This document shows, piece after piece, positions 61,036-64,000 of a stretch of 64,000 bases of DNA; position 1 is the first letter of the stretch, and the number at the start of each line of letters is the position of its first letter. Origin of the DNA: Tetrahymena thermophila SB210 (taxonomy: Eukaryota; Ciliophora; Oligohymenophorea; Hymenostomatida; Tetrahymenidae); contig NW_002476320.1 of assembly GCF_000189635.1 (NCBI RefSeq), positions 186,001-250,000 of the forward strand, given 5' to 3'. Made by a program: the position numbers and the translations under genes. The notes below the pieces were generated by a model. The model worked only from the letters and a program-made list of their open reading frames with translations, searched no databases and was not told the DNA's origin.

Positions 61036-64000
61036 ATGTCTAAAGTATCTTAAAGCTAATTAGTCAATACAATCTCATAAAATATCCCCAAGGATTGCCA
61101 GATTCAAAAGGGGAGTTTGAGAGATATAATCAAATTGATGTTCAGTCAGAGAAAATATTTCTAAAATTTCGAGTACTTAAGTAGCGGTGCTTACGCTCTT
61201 GTCTTGAGAGCTAATAACACTAAGGCAAATCGTACTGTTGCGCTTAAATTCCTAATATCTACGAACAAAGAGGACAAGAATGGCATCGAATCTTTGAAAA
61301 AAGAATATGAAATGCTTCAGAAGTTCAGCTAATCTGATTTTTTGGTAAATGTCTATGATTGCTTCTATTTAATGGAAGAAGATGTTGAAGATGATGAAAA
61401 TGGTTTCGAAAAAGTAGTCATAACATAAGAGAAATCCTTTTTTGTGATGGAAATGGAGCTTTGCAAGTGTAATCAACATTATAATTTTCATCCATTTTTT
61501 TTTCACCTCCCAAATTTTTTAAAAACGATGAAGAAGCTCATAAAATATGATAGTATTTTTTTTATCACTTTTACAATAATTGAAGTTCCACCATTTTAAA
61601 AAAGTCAATTTAATATTTTTTCTAAGTATCTTTGGATTTGATTAATTTTAAAGAAAAAATAGATTTGCGTTAAGCTATTTTAATTAATTAGTTTTGAAAA
61701 TATAATAGAAATTGTTTATTTATAAAATTTTATTACTTTTAATTTTTAAAATTCATTCCCCATAAATAAGGTTTTTTTTAATTAAATTTTCATTGAATTT
61801 TATAAGGTTTTTAATTAAATCTTCTAGAACATTAATTAATCAAAATTTTATAATCTATTTCCCCAGTATTATAATTAGAAATTTAATTTTATAATATATT
61901 AAATTTTATTTTTTAATAATTGACAATATTTATGAATAAAATTTATATAAATTAAATTCAACAAATATTTCATTAAACATTATTTTAATTTAATAATTCA
62001 ATCATAATTTTTATTTTTAATAAATTTTAATTTAAAATAAATCAAACTTTTTCTTAATTAATTTTATTTTTTAATATTTTTTTTAATTTAAATAATAATT
62101 TTTAATATTTAAACATAAATTAAATTTGTCTAATAAATTAATATAAAATTAAATAATTTAAAATTAAATATAGTCTAATGAAAAAATTAATTTTTTGTTA
62201 TTTTTAAATAATTTAATTGATTAATAGAAAAAAATTATTAATTAAATATTAATAGAAAAAAAGTATTAATTTAATTAAAAATAGATTAAAATTTTTAAAA
62301 AATTAGTTTAAATTATTGAATATTGATTATTAATTTTAATTTAGAAAAATTTTTTCATTCAAGCTTTTAATTTCAAATTAAACAAAATATTTTGAAAATT
62401 TTTTGTTTTATTTCTTAATTAATAAAAATATTTGTTTGTATTTTATAAATAGAAAATCTTAAACAGCTCTTCGATTTTTTCAGAAATACATAGCCACCTC
62501 CTAATGAAATAAAGGAAGTAATAGCTATTCAAATGTTAGAAGGATTGAATAACCTTCATGTCAAAAATATCATGCACAGGGATATCAAACCTCACAATTA
62601 CCTAGTTTCCCCTTCTCAAACTTATGGATTTACCATCAAGCTCTGTAAAAAATTTTAATTATCACAAAATTTATCAATTTAAAAAATTATTAAAACTAAA
62701 GGTGATTTAGGTTTTGCATCTACAGTAACAAAATCGAAAAGCCATTACCTATCAAAGGTAAACATCGAAATATTATTTAATATTAATCTTACATTATTTT
62801 AATCTATAGAAAGGAACTGATGCTTACTTCGCTCCTGAGGTAGAAAAGGGATAATCCAGAATTCAGGTTTTTAAATAAAACTAATCTTTAAATTATTAAT
62901 TTAATTTTAATGTTTAAAAGTCGGACATCTTTTCTCTAGGACTAGTTTTACTTGAGCTAGATAATCTGAATGTGCTAAATGATAATTGGATTGACTTGGA
63001 TACAAAGGCAGAAATTCATAAAGGAAAAGCAATAGCTTCGAAATATTAGATTGATAGAAAGTCTAATATTTATAAAATAGCTGAGATTTGCTTAAAACCA
63101 AATTATTTAGAAAGGAAAAGTTCAGGAGACCTACTTTATGAGCTTATTAATCTTCATGGATAACCACTGAAATTCATACTCAGGTCTATGATATTAAAAG
63201 TAATAAATGCATTTATCATTATTATTATAAATAATTTTCCATTAAAAAACAATTAAAAGATAATATATTACATTAAATATCTGTGAATAGTTTTTAAAAT
63301 ATTAAAAATATATTAAATATAAGTTTAGACAACAAATATTAACTATTATTTTTTTAATGATAGGAACAAATTCCGTAGTAATCATAATATATGGTAAAAA
63401 CATAATCATATTAATTTTTTACATTCTAAATTATTAATTTTAAGTTTGATAATAATTTTTTTTCTAAGCAAATTTAATTTGAAAAATAGGCACAGATATT
63501 GCTTGATAACACAGATTAAAAAATAAAGAAAAAAGATACTGAAAAACAATTTGTAAATAAAGAAATACTATCTAAACTATTACAAAGTCTATTTGAAAAT
63601 AATAAATATGTAAATAATTTCCAAATTCTTAATTTTGGAAGCTTTGGTATGGTATTATCTACTAAAAAAGTTAACTTGAACAACAAGGAAATAGCATTAA
63701 AAATACAAAAGATTGTAAATGATTAAGAAATTTAAAATGAAATTAGAATAATGTAATAGTTGAAAACTCCATTAGTAGTCTAGCTATATGACCATTATGT
63801 CATAGAAAAAGCTACAGCACCTGAAAAATATGTAGTTTTCGAATTAGAAAAGTGTTCATGTAAATTTTTATATTTCAATTTATAAAATTTTTATTTTAGT
63901 TTTTTATTAAATTAAATCTTAATTTTAAATACACCACTTAAAGTATTTTAGTAGCATATTAATAATAAGTGATAAATTATGCATTTATTATTGAGGTTTT
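61036..64000 (+). CDS. Tandem-kinase protein, 3' end outside the window
   Basis: Start ATG 61036. First kinase domain: glycine loop SSGAYALVLRA (lacks two of three Gly), VALKFL, Glu-rich insert, then a ~1-kb intron from about 61475 to 62450. The next exon gives IMHRDIKPHN (about 62550-62600). DFG reads DLG (GDLGFAS), followed by GTDAYFAPE and SDIFSLGLVLLEL. The catalytic Asp of HRD and the metal Asp of DLG are kept, so activity is possible. A second kinase domain begins at about 63600 (NFGSFGMV, IALKIQK) and runs off the window. The layout resembles the gene at 30416, including the CKC/CDC segment just before the αD region, so the two are likely paralogues. Whether it has an LRR tail is not visible. 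Confidence 0.82.
61475..62450 (+). other. Long AT-rich intron in the second kinase gene
   Basis: Almost pure A/T with many TGA in frame. It splits the N-lobe from the C-lobe of the first kinase domain. Donor near GTGTAATC at 61467-61475, acceptor near AATAG at about 62452; exact ends uncertain. Confidence 0.65.

Overview
The window comes from a ciliate nuclear genome of Tetrahymena type. Every long coding stretch reads through TAA and TAG as glutamine and ends only at TGA. Base composition is very AT-rich, and most introns are AT-rich, begin GTAA and run from about 55 bp to about 1 kb, longer than the tiny introns of Paramecium. A run of exactly 100 N (41786-41885) marks a scaffold join. A standard-code search breaks these genes into short pieces, so the coordinates below were read with the ciliate code.

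Layout. 1-1839: AT-rich, no gene seen. 1840-5549 (+): a Vps39/TGFBRAP1 (Vps3)-like endosomal tethering subunit. 6954-12973 (+): a 1,887-residue Asn/Gln-rich coiled-coil protein. 13000-14800: non-coding, with two strong inverted repeats. 15059-17524 (+): eight exons, each exactly 90 bp, each encoding one leucine-rich repeat (LRR) and each flanked by phase-2 introns of related sequence. 17770-18380: an inverted-repeat element, followed by a ~380 bp (CTAA)n tract. 20212-21947 (+): a DHHC palmitoyltransferase. 22515-27591 (-): a cysteine-rich membrane protein with about seven C-terminal membrane segments. 28797-29316: three tandem ~173 bp repeats. 29363-29855: three identical tRNA-Lys(CUU) genes. 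30416-34427 (+): a pseudokinase-kinase-LRR protein whose LRR exons are again 90 bp and phase 2. 35515-36057 (+): a divergent ARF-family GTPase. 36652-~38562 (-): a PP2C phosphatase of PTC7 type. 38600-41785: non-coding, with a duplicated ~300 bp block. 42215-49194 (+): a REJ/GPS polycystin-1-like receptor. 49970-58639 (-): a 2,889-residue TPR protein in one uninterrupted reading frame, built from ~270-residue super-repeats. 61036 to beyond 64000 (+): a second tandem-kinase gene, cut by the window end.

The genes do not form a pathway or operon. Several belong to classes that are expanded in ciliates: kinases, furin-like cysteine-rich membrane proteins, REJ receptors, TPR and LRR proteins. The most notable structure is the modular 90-bp phase-2 LRR exon. 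It occurs as a free-standing array at 15 kb and as the tail of a kinase at 34 kb, which points to growth of LRR genes by duplication of exon-plus-intron units.
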